From Rhizobium rhizoryzae (GTDB lineage Bacteria > Pseudomonadota > Alphaproteobacteria > Rhizobiales > Rhizobiaceae), in assembly GCF_011046895.1 (NCBI RefSeq), contig NZ_CP049250.1:2764501-2828500 (forward strand): a stretch of DNA of 64,000 nt. Reading direction: 5' to 3'. Numbering within the stretch: position 1 is the stretch's first letter; each line of letters opens with the position of its first letter. The position numbers were made by a program, and so were the translations under genes. Below are positions 52,410 to 61,105 of this stretch, piece by piece. Under the pieces are notes generated by a model. It was not told the origin of the DNA. It worked only from the letters and a program-made list of their open reading frames with translations, and did not search any database.

Positions 52410-53831
52410 ATGGGTGTCGAGAAAAGCCGTTTCGTGGTTTCGGGCGATTGGGTTGAGCAACAGCTGGGATCTCCCGGCTTCAAGACCATTGACGCGTCCT
52501 GGTATCTGCCGATGCACAAGCGCAATGGTGCCGAAGAATTCGTACAGGGTCATATCCCGGGCAGTGTTTTCTTTGATCAGGATGCTATTGCCGATCACTC
52601 GACCGGCCTGCCGCACTCCCTGCCCTCACCTGAGTTTTTTGCAAAGGAAGTCGGCAACCTGGGTATTAGCGACACGGACGTGATCGTCGTCTATGATGGT
52701 CCGGGCTTCTTCTCGGCACCGCGCGTGTGGTGGATGCTGCGCGCTATGGGCGTGGAAAAAGTCTATGTTCTCGATGGCGGACTGGACGGCTGGAAGGTCG
52801 ACGGGCGTCCTCTGGAGAGCGGGACGCCGGATCCGGCTTCAGCGACATTCACACCACGCTTCCGTGGACGCCGCGTCACGACTTTCGACGAAATGCGAGC
52901 TATCGTCGACAATGGATCTGCCCAGATCATCGATGCGCGCGGCGCAGGACGCTTCACGGGTGAGGAAGCAGAACCAAGAGCGGGAATGCGATCAGGCCAC
53001 ATGCCGGGTGCGCGCAGTCTTCCTGCTGCGAGCCTCTCCGATAAAGGCCATCTGAAGGATCTCGATACGCTCCGCGCCATGATGGAGGAGGCAGGCGTCG
53101 ATCTTTCCAAGCCGGCTGTGACCAGTTGCGGGTCTGGCGTGACCGCCGCTGTAGTGACCCTGGCACTCGAATCACTCGGTCATACCAACAATGCGCTTTA
53201 TGATGGTTCCTGGTCCGAATGGGGCGGTCGCGATGACACGCCTGTAGTCACCGGCCCCGCCGAGCCGCTGGAGAAGCCTGTCCACGGTCCGCTTCGGGCT
53301 CACGTGACGCGGTTGGAGATGACGGCCCCGCCGCGCCAAAGCCTGCCGATGCCGGTCAACCTGCAAACGGCCCTGATCCGTACCCAGGATATCCCGCTCC
53401 ATTACTACCGCTATCTTTATCGGCAGATCGGCAAGCGATGGCACTGGTACAAGCGGTTGCGCATGAGCGACGCCGATCTGTCGGCAATCCTGCGTGACCC
53501 GAAGGTTTCCGTTACGGTTCTTTACGTCAATGGTGCACCGGCAGGCATGTACGAACTGAACCAACTCGACGGCGATGTCGTCGAATTGTCCTACTTCGGT
53601 CTGTTCGAACATGCGCTGGGCTTGGGGATCGGCAAATGGTTTCTGTTACAAGCGCTCTATTCGGCGTGGCAGACCAGCCCGCGGAAGGTGACTGTGACCA
53701 CCAATACGCTCGATCACCCGCGCGCATTGCCTCTTTATCAGATGATGGGCTTTACGCCTGTTGCCACCAGTGACGCCTGGGTTGAACCGCTGTCGGATGC
53801 GGAATTGCTTGCATTCGGCAAACGCGACTGA
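52410..53831 (+). CDS. sseA: 3-Mercaptopyruvate sulfurtransferase fused to a GNAT acetyltransferase
   Basis: A single open frame (473 aa) encodes two enzymes. Residues 1-290 are a two-domain rhodanese/mercaptopyruvate sulfurtransferase with catalytic Cys240 in SCGSGVTAAV, the mercaptopyruvate-type loop. A linker rich in Pro follows (about 280-312). Residues 315-465 form a GNAT acetyltransferase, with the acetyl-CoA loop LGLGIGKW near 403-410 and TNTLDHPRALPLYQMMGF near 431-448. The start at 52410 follows GAGGAGACTGAGC. Both halves look intact. The acetyl acceptor is unknown. Confidence 0.88.
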   Translation: MGVEKSRFVVSGDWVEQQLGSPGFKTIDASWYLPMHKRNGAEEFVQGHIPGSVFFDQDAIADHSTGLPHSLPSPEFFAKEVGNLGISDTDVIVVYDGPGFFSAPRVWWMLRAMGVEKVYVLDGGLDGWKVDGRPLESGTPDPASATFTPRFRGRRVTTFDEMRAIVDNGSAQIIDARGAGRFTGEEAEPRAGMRSGHMPGARSLPAASLSDKGHLKDLDTLRAMMEEAGVDLSKPAVTSCGSGVTAAVVTLALESLGHTNNALYDGSWSEWGGRDDTPVVTGPAEPLEKPVHGPLRAHVTRLEMTAPPRQSLPMPVNLQTALIRTQDIPLHYYRYLYRQIGKRWHWYKRLRMSDADLSAILRDPKVSVTVLYVNGAPAGMYELNQLDGDVVELSYFGLFEHALGLGIGKWFLLQALYSAWQTSPRKVTVTTNTLDHPRALPLYQMMGFTPVATSDAWVEPLSDAELLAFGKRD

Positions 53832-53898
53832 ACCCATCTCGTCCGCTTTGACCGGTGTGAGGTCAGAACATTGATGGTTTGAGACGGTATGAAATCAA

Positions 53899-53934
53899 CA
53901 GCCGCCATGGCTTTCCCCCTGACCATGGCGGCTG
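53899..53934. terminator. 12-bp inverted repeat between convergent sseA and ald
   Basis: CAGCCGCCATGG (53899-53910) and CCATGGCGGCTG (53923-53934) form a perfect stem with a 12-nt loop. There is no T run on either side. It probably limits convergent read-through. Confidence 0.5.
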
Positions 53935-53952
53935 AAACGTAGCTTGTTTATT

Positions 53953-55071
53953 TTATGCTACGTTGAGGATGGTCTCAGCCGAGGCCACGTCATAACCAAG
54001 TGCGTCAGCCACCGGTTTGTTAGTCACGCGTCCTCGATGAACATTCAGCCCGTTTCGAAGGTGCCGATCTTCTGCGATCGCTCTCAGGCCGCGATCCGCC
54101 AGTGCGAGACCGTAGTGGAGAGTGGCATTGTTAAGCGCGTGTGCAGAAGTTACCGGAACAGCACCAGGCATATTGGCGACGCAGTAATGGACTATTCCGT
54201 CGACTTCGTAGGTGGGATCGGAATGGGTGGTCGCATGGGAGCTTTCGAAGCAGCCACCCTGGTCGATAGCCACATCCACGATAACCGCCCCCTTCTTCAT
54301 GCCCGTCAGCATCTCACGGGTCACAAGTTTGGGTGCCGCTGCACCCGGAATAAGGACAGCGCCGATGACGAGGTCAGCTGCAAAAACCTCTTCCTCCAGA
54401 GCATCGATCGTCGAGTAACGGGTATGAATGCGTCCAGAGAACAGATCGTCAAGCTGACGCAAACGAGCCAGTGAACGGTCGAGAATTGTTACGTCGGCGC
54501 CGAGGCCAACAGCCATCCTCGCCGCATGCAGACCAACAACCCCGCCACCTATTACCGCGACCTTGCCCGGCAGAACACCCGGAACGCCGCCCAGCAGAAC
54601 GCCCCGTCCACCGTTGGCTTTCTGTAGAGCGGTCGCACCGGCCTGAATTGCGAGGCGGCCTGCCACCTCGGACATCGGGGCGAGAAGCGGCAGTCCGCCA
54701 CGATCATCTGTCACCGTTTCATAGGCAACGGCCGTCACACCCGAATTCACGAGGCCCTTCGTCTGTTCCGGATCCGGTGCAAGATGGAGATAGGTATAAA
54801 GGATCTGCCCCTCGCGCAGTTGAGCCCACTCGCTAGGCTGCGGCTCCTTGACCTTCACCACCATATCCGATCTTTCGAATACTTCCTGCGCGGTTGCAGC
54901 GATCCGCGCACCAGCAGCGATGTATTGGCCATCATCCGCACCAATTCCGGATCCTGCCTGGGTCTCGATAATGACCTCGTGGCCATGGGCGATGTATTCG
55001 CGGACCGCGCCGGGCGTAAGGCCAACCCGGTACTCATGATTTTTGATTTCTTTCGGACAACCGACACGCAT
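53953..55071 (-). CDS. ald: Alanine dehydrogenase
   Basis: This NAD-dependent enzyme interconverts alanine and pyruvate/ammonia (372 aa). [20 protein letters not shown] is the family start; catalytic Lys75 lies in VKVKEPQ and His96 in YLHLAPD. The NAD site is [14 protein letters not shown] near 169-182, and [11 protein letters not shown] follows. It is divergent from an Lrp/AsnC regulator gene with 150 bp between, the usual arrangement of ald with its AldR-type activator. Confidence 0.96.
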   Translation of the reverse strand: MRVGCPKEIKNHEYRVGLTPGAVREYIAHGHEVIIETQAGSGIGADDGQYIAAGARIAATAQEVFERSDMVVKVKEPQPSEWAQLREGQILYTYLHLAPDPEQTKGLVNSGVTAVAYETVTDDRGGLPLLAPMSEVAGRLAIQAGATALQKANGGRGVLLGGVPGVLPGKVAVIGGGVVGLHAARMAVGLGADVTILDRSLARLRQLDDLFSGRIHTRYSTIDALEEEVFAADLVIGAVLIPGAAAPKLVTREMLTGMKKGAVIVDVAIDQGGCFESSHATTHSDPTYEVDGIVHYCVANMPGAVPVTSAHALNNATLHYGLALADRGLRAIAEDRHLRNGLNVHRGRVTNKPVADALGYDVASAETILNVA

Positions 55072-55165
55072 CTGATCTCGCTCCCATTCATCACAGCTCC
55101 CGACTGCGATGGTGGAATTTCAACAAAGAAACCACGCAATGTCCTTGCGAAGATGAGTTCAAAAT

Positions 55166-55182
55166 CCTACCGTTGTCGTAGG
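55166..55182. promoter_or_regulatory. Dyad in the ald / Lrp-regulator intergenic region
   Basis: CCTAC-N7-GTAGG lies about 95 bp before ald and 40 bp before the regulator start. It is a candidate Lrp/AldR-type operator, inferred from position and symmetry only. Confidence 0.35.
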
Positions 55183-55221
55183 TTCGTGCGTGATTAAGCA
55201 CATTTTTCGTGGATTCTTCAC

Positions 55222-55683
55222 ATGAGTGCGTTGGACGCAATAGATCTTGCCATCGTCAAGGCTCTTCAGGCCAACGGGCGCATGTCGAATGCAGAACTAT
55301 CGCAGAAGGTTGGGCTGTCGGCGTCGGCCTGTTCCAGGCGTCTGGATCTGCTGGAAAAGAACGGCATCATCAGCGGCTACCATGCCCGCCTCTCCAACAA
55401 GGCGTTGGATTACAAGATGATGGCAATCGTGCACATATCACTGTCCGGCCAAGGCGCGAAAACCCTGAACGAGTTCGAAGCAGCGGTGAAACTCTGTCCG
55501 AATGTGCTCGTCTGTTATCTGATGTCCGGAGATTGCGACTACATTCTGCGGGTTGCGGCGAAGGATCTGGAAGACTACGAACGCATTCACCGCGATTGGC
55601 TTTCGGCGCTACCGCATGTGGTAAAGATCAATTCGAGTTTCGCCCTTCGCGAGGTCATCGACCGACCCAATGTCGGCCTCTAA
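55222..55683 (+). CDS. Lrp/AsnC-family transcriptional regulator (AldR-like)
   Basis: This is a 153-aa feast/famine regulator: N-terminal HTH (LDAIDLAIVKALQANGRMS, then SASACSRRLDLLEKNGII) and a C-terminal RAM ligand domain (YKMMAIVHISLSG, GDCDYILRVAAKDLEDYE). Divergent placement from ald suggests it activates or represses ald in response to alanine or another amino acid; this is inference from context. Confidence 0.92.
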   Translation: MSALDAIDLAIVKALQANGRMSNAELSQKVGLSASACSRRLDLLEKNGIISGYHARLSNKALDYKMMAIVHISLSGQGAKTLNEFEAAVKLCPNVLVCYLMSGDCDYILRVAAKDLEDYERIHRDWLSALPHVVKINSSFALREVIDRPNVGL

Positions 55684-55786
55684 TGCATGTCCACGAGAAA
55701 TACCTAATTGGTCGATCACCTCGCTAACAAAGAGGTAAGACTTGGTCTGACATTGTGCCAATATCGACCCGCCACGAGACAGTTTC

Positions 55787-56116
55787 ATGTTGCTTCATCA
55801 GGCTATCAAGGCACGGCACACTGCGCGTCATCGCACCCGTATCATCGCCACGATACGCTATGGCGGGCATGATCGTTCGGGTCAGGTCATCAACCTCTCG
55901 GCATCCGGCCTCGCAATTCAGCTGGATCGACCGCTTTTCGCTTCCGCTGGGTCTCGCATACGCGTTACCTGTGATGCGCTTGGAATGCTGGAAGGCAGCG
56001 TGACCTGGTCAGAGGGTGTACGCATCGGCGTACAGTTCGACCGGTCATCCAATGCCTGGGCAAAAGTGGCATCCTACTTCCGCTTCTATCATACGCCGGC
56101 CCGGCCCAAGCGCTGA
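55787..56116 (+). CDS. Single-domain PilZ protein 1
   Basis: This is a stand-alone PilZ domain (109 aa), a c-di-GMP receptor fold. Both ligand motifs are present: Arg14-x-x-x-Arg18 (RHRTR) and Asn36-x-Ser-x-x-Gly41 (NLSASG). The C-terminus WAKVASYFRFYHTPARPKR resembles that of a second PilZ protein 520 bp downstream (AQVASYFRHFHKSA), so the two are paralogues. Target unknown. Confidence 0.88.
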   Translation: MLLHQAIKARHTARHRTRIIATIRYGGHDRSGQVINLSASGLAIQLDRPLFASAGSRIRVTCDALGMLEGSVTWSEGVRIGVQFDRSSNAWAKVASYFRFYHTPARPKR

Positions 56117-56162
56117 CTTCAAACCATGCGAGACACAGCATCCCTGCAAGATGGCTGATGCT

Positions 56163-56206
56163 TAAAGCGTGGCGAAATCTTTCAGATTCGCCCCTGACGC
56201 TTAAAG
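56163..56206 (+). terminator. Imperfect hairpin after PilZ gene 1
   Basis: GGCGAAATC-TTTCA-GATTCGCC (one bulge) with outer GCGT/ACGC pairing, about 50 bp after the stop. There is no strong T run. Confidence 0.4.
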
Positions 56207-56472
56207 TCTTTGTGTTATCGCATGTCGTTATCGCAAAACCGCGGCACACTTTTGCGCGACATGCTTTTTAGGATCTCGCTGTGCGCTCCAGACTGCGCTT
56301 GATCCCTGATTCCGAGTGTGTTGCAGTAAACGCACTCCTGAGACCATGCTTCCGATCAGATGTTGCCTCCTACCCCCGCCCGACATCGACTCAAGGATTG
56401 CCGCGTGGTGACAGGGCGAGCAGCCGGATGCATATCCAAATCTTACTAACCAACAAAACACTAAATCATAAC

Positions 56473-56516
56473 AACTTTCGATATTATATTTCGCAGATCT
56501 ATCAAAATCGAAAGTT
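56473..56516. promoter_or_regulatory. 10-bp inverted repeat in the AT-rich block
   Basis: AACTTTCGAT (56473-56482) and ATCGAAAGTT (56507-56516) are perfect inverted copies separated by 24 AT-rich bases, about 120 bp before PilZ gene 2. Spacing and symmetry suggest a paired operator or a stem. Confidence 0.5.
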
Positions 56517-56636
56517 TAAAATGGCTTCATTGCGCTTATATACGTTAATATATCGCACAATATTGAGGGATTTTTAATAAAAATTGCCGGTTCCTACTTC
56601 CATAGACCTTTCATTTTCAAAAGAAAATCAAAAGAT

Positions 56637-56990
56637 ATGGAAAAGAAAAATTATGATAATCGCAAAAATGAGCGCCTCAAATACCAGTTCAATGGCTTTC
56701 TCTACTTCATCAATGAAGTGGTCGAGGTACGCGTCGCGGATATTTCCCGCACTGGCCTCTGTCTGACGCTCAAGAGCTGGGTTTCCGCTACACCGGGCGC
56801 GACAGTTCGCCTTCGGACCAGCGAGTTGGGTATGGTCGAGGGGACCGTGCGCTGGTATCGCTCTGGTCGCATGGGGGTTCATCTTGCGGAAACGTCGAAC
56901 ACCGCTGCGCAGGTGGCTTCGTATTTTAGGCATTTCCATAAATCAGCCATGCCGGATGCAGCGGGACAACTGGGTCGCAGACGAGGATAG
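56637..56990 (+). CDS. Single-domain PilZ protein 2
   Basis: This is a stand-alone PilZ domain (117 aa) with Arg9-KNE-Arg13 and Asp35-x-Ser-x-x-Gly40 (DISRTG), so it should bind c-di-GMP. The N-terminus is AT-rich in DNA and Lys/Asn-rich in protein (MEKKNYDNRKNERLKYQFNG), continuing the AT-rich upstream block. The ribosome site is weak. It is paralogous to PilZ protein 1. Confidence 0.85.
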   Translation: MEKKNYDNRKNERLKYQFNGFLYFINEVVEVRVADISRTGLCLTLKSWVSATPGATVRLRTSELGMVEGTVRWYRSGRMGVHLAETSNTAAQVASYFRHFHKSAMPDAAGQLGRRRG

Positions 56991-57154
56991 GCAGTGCGGC
57001 CACATTGCCAGTTGCCTCCAGTCTGACAGCTTGTCCTCTCAAGCCTAACGAATATTCGAAAGATAAGGATTGCGAAAACATCCGTCATTTTCCTGATGCG
57101 TTGCCATGACATTGACCCTACACTCGCACCGCCAAACGACTGAGGGAGAGCTCC

Positions 57155-59143
57155 ATGTCATTCCTGTTCACCCAAACCAATGTGACGCGACGATCGCTTC
57201 TGGGCGGCATCGCCGCTGGTTCTGCACTCGTGATGCTGCATCCCTTCGCAGCGCGCGCGCAGGCCAATCAGGCGCATCTACGCATCATGGAGACCACTGA
57301 TATTCACGTGAATATCATGCCCTACGATTATTATGCCGATAAGCCAAACGACACGCTGGGTCTGACCCGTACAGCAACCTTCATCGACAAGGTCCGTGCC
57401 GAAGCATCCAACTCAATGCTGATCGACAACGGTGATTTGCTGCAAGGCAACCCGATGGGCGACTACATGGCCTATGAAAAGGGGATGAAAGCAGGCGATC
57501 TGCACCCTGTCATGAAGGCGATGAACGCCCTGGGCTATGATTGCGGAACGCTCGGTAATCATGAATTCAATTACGGGCTTGAATTCCTTTTCAATACCTT
57601 GAATGGCGCCAAATTTCCCATCGTCTGCGCCAATCTCACCAAGGGGCAGCTCGCCTCCGACCCGAAGAAGGACGATCTGTTCTTCAAACCCTATGTCATC
57701 ATTGAGAAGCAGATAAAGGACGGCTCCGGCAATTCAAGCCCGGTCAAGGTTGGCTTTATCGGTTTCGTGCCTCCGCAGATCATGGTCTGGGACGCGAAGA
57801 ACCTGGAAGGCAAGGCCCAGACACGCGACATCGTACAAGCGGCCAAGGCCTGGGTGCCTGTCATGAAAGAAGCGGGAGCGGACGTGATCATCGCTCTTTC
57901 GCACTCCGGCATCGACGGCACCGGACAGTCCGAACGGATGGAAAACGCGTCGCTCTATCTTGCAGGCGTTGAGGGCATTGACGCAATCTTCACGGGCCAC
58001 CAGCACCTCGTCTTCCCGGGTCCCAAAGATTTTGAAGGCGTTCCGGGTGCGGATATCAAGAAGGGAACGTTGCAGGGCAAGCCTGCCGTCATGGCGGGTT
58101 TCTGGGGTTCCCACATGGGCCTGATCGACCTTTTGCTGGAAAGAGACGGCAACAAGTGGAAGGTGGTCGATTTCACAACCGAGGCTCGCCCGATCTATCA
58201 TCGCGACGAGAACCGCAAGGTGATCGCGGACGCAACGGATAAGCCAGAGATCGTCGCGGCCGTGAAGTCGGAACATGAGGCTACGCTTGCCTATGTTCGC
58301 CGGCCCGTCGGCAAGACCTCGGCGCCACTCTATTCGTATTTCGCCCTCGTTGCGGACGATCCTTCGGTCCAGATCGTATCAATCGCCCAGACCTGGTATG
58401 TGAAGAACCTTCTGAAGGATGGTCAGTACAAAGATTATCCGGTCCTCTCTGCGGCGGCGCCGTTCAAGGCAGGTGGGCGCGGCGGTCCGGACTATTTCAC
58501 TGACGTTCCGGCTGGCGATATTGCCATCAAGAATGTTGCCGACCTCTATCTCTATCCAAACACTGTTCAGGCGGTCCTGATCACCGGAGAGCAGGTCAAG
58601 AACTGGCTCGAAATGAGCGCCGGAATGTTCAACCAGATCCCGGTCGGCACCAAAGATGCGCCGCTGCTCAATCCCAAATTCCCGAGCTACAACTATGACA
58701 TCATCGACGGCGTAACCTACCAAATCGACCTGTCGCAGCCCCAGCGCTATGACGGCGACGGAAAGCTCGTCAATCCAGATGCACAACGAATCGTGGATCT
58801 GAAGTTCGATGGCAAGCCGATCGATCCCAAGCAGAAGTTCGTGGTCGCAACCAACAATTACCGTGCAGGCGGCGGCGGAAAGTTTCCCGAAATTGCCGCC
58901 GACAAGGTCATTCTGGTTGCACCCGATACCAATCGCGATGTCATTGTTCGCTACATCATCGAGCAGGGATCCATCAATCCGTCAGCGGATGCAAACTGGA
59001 CCTTCAAGGCATTGCCTGGCACGAGTGCGGTTTTCGAAAGCGGTCCCAAGGGACGGCAGTATGCTGCCGCCGTCAAAGGAGCAAAAATCGAAGATGCAGG
59101 CGACGGCGCTGAAGGTTTTGCAAAATTCAGACTGATTCTCTGA
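57155..59143 (+). CDS. cpdB: Tat-exported 2',3'-cyclic-nucleotide 2'-phosphodiesterase / 3'-nucleotidase
   Basis: This is a periplasmic bifunctional nucleotidase (662 aa). A twin-arginine signal (VTRRSLLGGIAAGSALVML) ends near ARA. The metallophosphatase domain shows all metal motifs: METTDIHVNIMP, DNGDLLQGNP, GTLGNHEFNYG, LSHSGID and TGHQHLVFPG. The C-terminal 5'-nucleotidase domain (from about 370) has KVVADATDKP-like and VVATNNYRAGGGG substrate motifs. Ribosome site GAGGGAGAGCTCC. It is followed by an intrinsic terminator. Confidence 0.93.
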   Translation: MSFLFTQTNVTRRSLLGGIAAGSALVMLHPFAARAQANQAHLRIMETTDIHVNIMPYDYYADKPNDTLGLTRTATFIDKVRAEASNSMLIDNGDLLQGNPMGDYMAYEKGMKAGDLHPVMKAMNALGYDCGTLGNHEFNYGLEFLFNTLNGAKFPIVCANLTKGQLASDPKKDDLFFKPYVIIEKQIKDGSGNSSPVKVGFIGFVPPQIMVWDAKNLEGKAQTRDIVQAAKAWVPVMKEAGADVIIALSHSGIDGTGQSERMENASLYLAGVEGIDAIFTGHQHLVFPGPKDFEGVPGADIKKGTLQGKPAVMAGFWGSHMGLIDLLLERDGNKWKVVDFTTEARPIYHRDENRKVIADATDKPEIVAAVKSEHEATLAYVRRPVGKTSAPLYSYFALVADDPSVQIVSIAQTWYVKNLLKDGQYKDYPVLSAAAPFKAGGRGGPDYFTDVPAGDIAIKNVADLYLYPNTVQAVLITGEQVKNWLEMSAGMFNQIPVGTKDAPLLNPKFPSYNYDIIDGVTYQIDLSQPQRYDGDGKLVNPDAQRIVDLKFDGKPIDPKQKFVVATNNYRAGGGGKFPEIAADKVILVAPDTNRDVIVRYIIEQGSINPSADANWTFKALPGTSAVFESGPKGRQYAAAVKGAKIEDAGDGAEGFAKFRLIL

Positions 59144-59168
59144 TCTGAAGCTCAGCTTACAGCCTTGA

Positions 59169-59200
59169 AGCCGCCGGACAGCGTTCGGCGGCTCTTTCTT
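59169..59200 (+). terminator. Terminator after cpdB
   Basis: AGCCGCCG (59169-59176) pairs with CGGCGGCT (59186-59193), followed by CTTTCTT. Confidence 0.78.
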
Positions 59201-59325
59201 ATTGCGGATCCGTCTGCCAGCGTACCCAAAAACCACAGCAATCAGAGGGTGCTATAGGGAGTAACCATCTGAAATCAAAGGGCGCGATCAGTCGAAGCTT
59301 CCGCTTCAGGCAGGCCGCGAGAGCC

Positions 59326-60063
59326 ATGTCCGAATATTCGCATCAGCCGCTACGCAATCGTTTGCTCGACCTTCTCCCGAGCCAGGAACTCGATCTTATA
59401 AAGCCGTTCCTTGAGCCAGTCGTGATGCAAAAAGGTCATGTGATTGTGCACACGGATGCTGTGGTCGATTACATCTATTTTCCCTTTTCGGGTATCGGAT
59501 CGGTTGTGACCATTTCACCTGAGGGTCATCAGGCTGAAGCTGGAATGTTTGGTCGTGAAGGTTTTGCACCAACAACGGCTGCGGTTGGCGGGACAATCAG
59601 TATCCACGAAGTACTCATGCAGGTAGGCGGTGAAGGTGTCCGCATCTCTTCGCTCCGGCTCGGGGAATTACTGCCGATCTGCCCGGTCTTTTCCAACCTG
59701 CTCGCGCGTTTCATCCACGCCTTCAGCTCGCAGATTTCATTCACGGCTCTTTCGAACGCGGTTCATAGCGTTGATGAGCGGCTGGCACGATGGCTGCTCA
59801 TGTGCCACGACAGGGTCGATGGGAACGAAATCTCCCTTACACACGAATTCATATCCCTGATGTTGGCCGTCAGGAGACCGAGCGTCACGACCGCTCTCCA
59901 CATTCTGGAAGGACAGAAACTGATCCGCGCAGAGCGCGGCCGAATATCGGTGCGAGATCGCAATGCACTCGAGCGCTTTGCCGGTGACGCTTACGGAAAG
60001 CCCGAACAGGAATATCGGCGTCTCATCGGAGAGCTACCCAGCAAGAGAGATATGGCAATCTGA
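59326..60063 (+). CDS. Crp/Fnr-family regulator, paralogue A
   Basis: A 245-aa regulator: an N-terminal cyclic-nucleotide-binding-like beta roll (VVDYIYFPFSGIGSVVTIS, FGREGFAPTTAAVGG), a dimerisation helix, and a C-terminal winged HTH with the recognition part AVRRPSVTTALHILEG near 185-200. There is no Fnr-type Cys cluster. The cAMP phosphate-binding Arg/Glu signature is not obvious, so the signal is unknown. It lies head-on to a closely similar paralogue, with 11 bp between stops. Confidence 0.9.
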   Translation: MSEYSHQPLRNRLLDLLPSQELDLIKPFLEPVVMQKGHVIVHTDAVVDYIYFPFSGIGSVVTISPEGHQAEAGMFGREGFAPTTAAVGGTISIHEVLMQVGGEGVRISSLRLGELLPICPVFSNLLARFIHAFSSQISFTALSNAVHSVDERLARWLLMCHDRVDGNEISLTHEFISLMLAVRRPSVTTALHILEGQKLIRAERGRISVRDRNALERFAGDAYGKPEQEYRRLIGELPSKRDMAI

Positions 60064-60074
60064 TTTGTCTATCC

Positions 60075-60821
60075 TCATCCCGGCACGAGGGTGCGAATGC
60101 TCTTCGTGCGGACGGACTGCCCCATTCTCTCGAAATGCTGCTCCGCCATGCCGTACGCATCTGCAGCAAATTTCTCCATCGCAGCGCGGTTACGAATCGT
60201 AATCAACCCTCGTTGGGACCGGATGAACCCGCGCCCCTCCAGCATATGTAGGGATGTTGTTACGCTTGGCCTGCGCACGGCGAGCATGATGGCAATGAAC
60301 TCGTGAGTCAGGGTCAGCTCGTCGCCATCAACCCGGTCGTGGCACATGAGAAGCCACCGCGTCAGGCGCTCCTCGACAGAATGGATGGCATTGGACAATG
60401 CTGTGGCCGAAACCTGAAACTGGAAACCTATCGCGGACGAATGCACAAGCTGGTTCAACGCCTCGGACTTGCTCATGAGGCGTTCAAAGCTCTTCAGGTC
60501 CAGTCGCCAACTTCTGCTGGGAACCTGGATCGTGATTTCGTGGATGTTTTCCTTTACCCCGCCTAGAACCCAGGTCGGGAAAAAACCTTCTCGCCCGATC
60601 AGGCCTGCTTCGACCCGCTTGCCGCTTGGCGAGACAACGACTACGGAGCCTATCCCGGAAACAGGAAAGTAGACGTAATCCGTCGGCTCATTCACATGCG
60701 CAACTTTTTCGCCATGCGGTAGATCGACGAGCTCCATCTCATCGAGAAGTCCTTCAAGTTCGTCAGCAGGAAGGCTTGAGAGAATGAGATTCGGGGAGAG
60801 CTCCGGCTTCAGATGTAGCAT
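60075..60821 (-). CDS. Crp/Fnr-family regulator, paralogue B
   Basis: A 248-aa paralogue of the opposing gene. Shared stretches include YFPVSGIGSVV, GREGFFP, ATALSNAIHSVEERLTRWLL, MCHDRVDG and LAVRRPSVTTSLHMLEG. The effector pocket differs (VLGGVKENIHEITI), so the two may sense different signals while binding similar DNA. The start at 60821 follows GAGGAGATAGATA. Confidence 0.9.
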   Translation of the reverse strand: MLHLKPELSPNLILSSLPADELEGLLDEMELVDLPHGEKVAHVNEPTDYVYFPVSGIGSVVVVSPSGKRVEAGLIGREGFFPTWVLGGVKENIHEITIQVPSRSWRLDLKSFERLMSKSEALNQLVHSSAIGFQFQVSATALSNAIHSVEERLTRWLLMCHDRVDGDELTLTHEFIAIMLAVRRPSVTTSLHMLEGRGFIRSQRGLITIRNRAAMEKFAADAYGMAEQHFERMGQSVRTKSIRTLVPG

Positions 60822-61105
60822 TATCTATCTCCTCTTCATCAGACCGACGACGAACTTCCGGCTTGTCTAATCCTTGTAGCGTATGCGTCTCTAACCGAGT
60901 GATGTGGTCACTCGGACGACTATGAATTTCATGCAACGAACGGGGACGTGCATCCTATCGTCTTCCATCGCCGACCACTTCTTGAAGGAAACACGCAATC
61001 AGGGCGAAGGTTCATTAGGGGAACGAAAAATCTATAAATCGAAACCCAGGAAGATCAGATGATCAGAAACAGATTGAGCTCAACATGAGCCCTCTGGCAC
61101 TGAAC

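Larger units (their letters stand above)
56117..56636. other. Gene-free region with AT-rich block between the PilZ genes
   Basis: 520 bp without a supported gene. The right-hand part, about 56435-56640, is markedly AT-rich with runs of A/T and TpA steps, unlike the GC-rich surroundings, and contains a 10-bp inverted repeat (56473-56516). It probably controls the second PilZ gene. Confidence 0.55.

Noticed and set aside
56117..56636. Insertion sequence or prophage remnant suggested by the AT-rich block
   Set aside because: There are no transposase fragments, target duplications or terminal repeats. The 10-bp inverted repeat is too short and internal.
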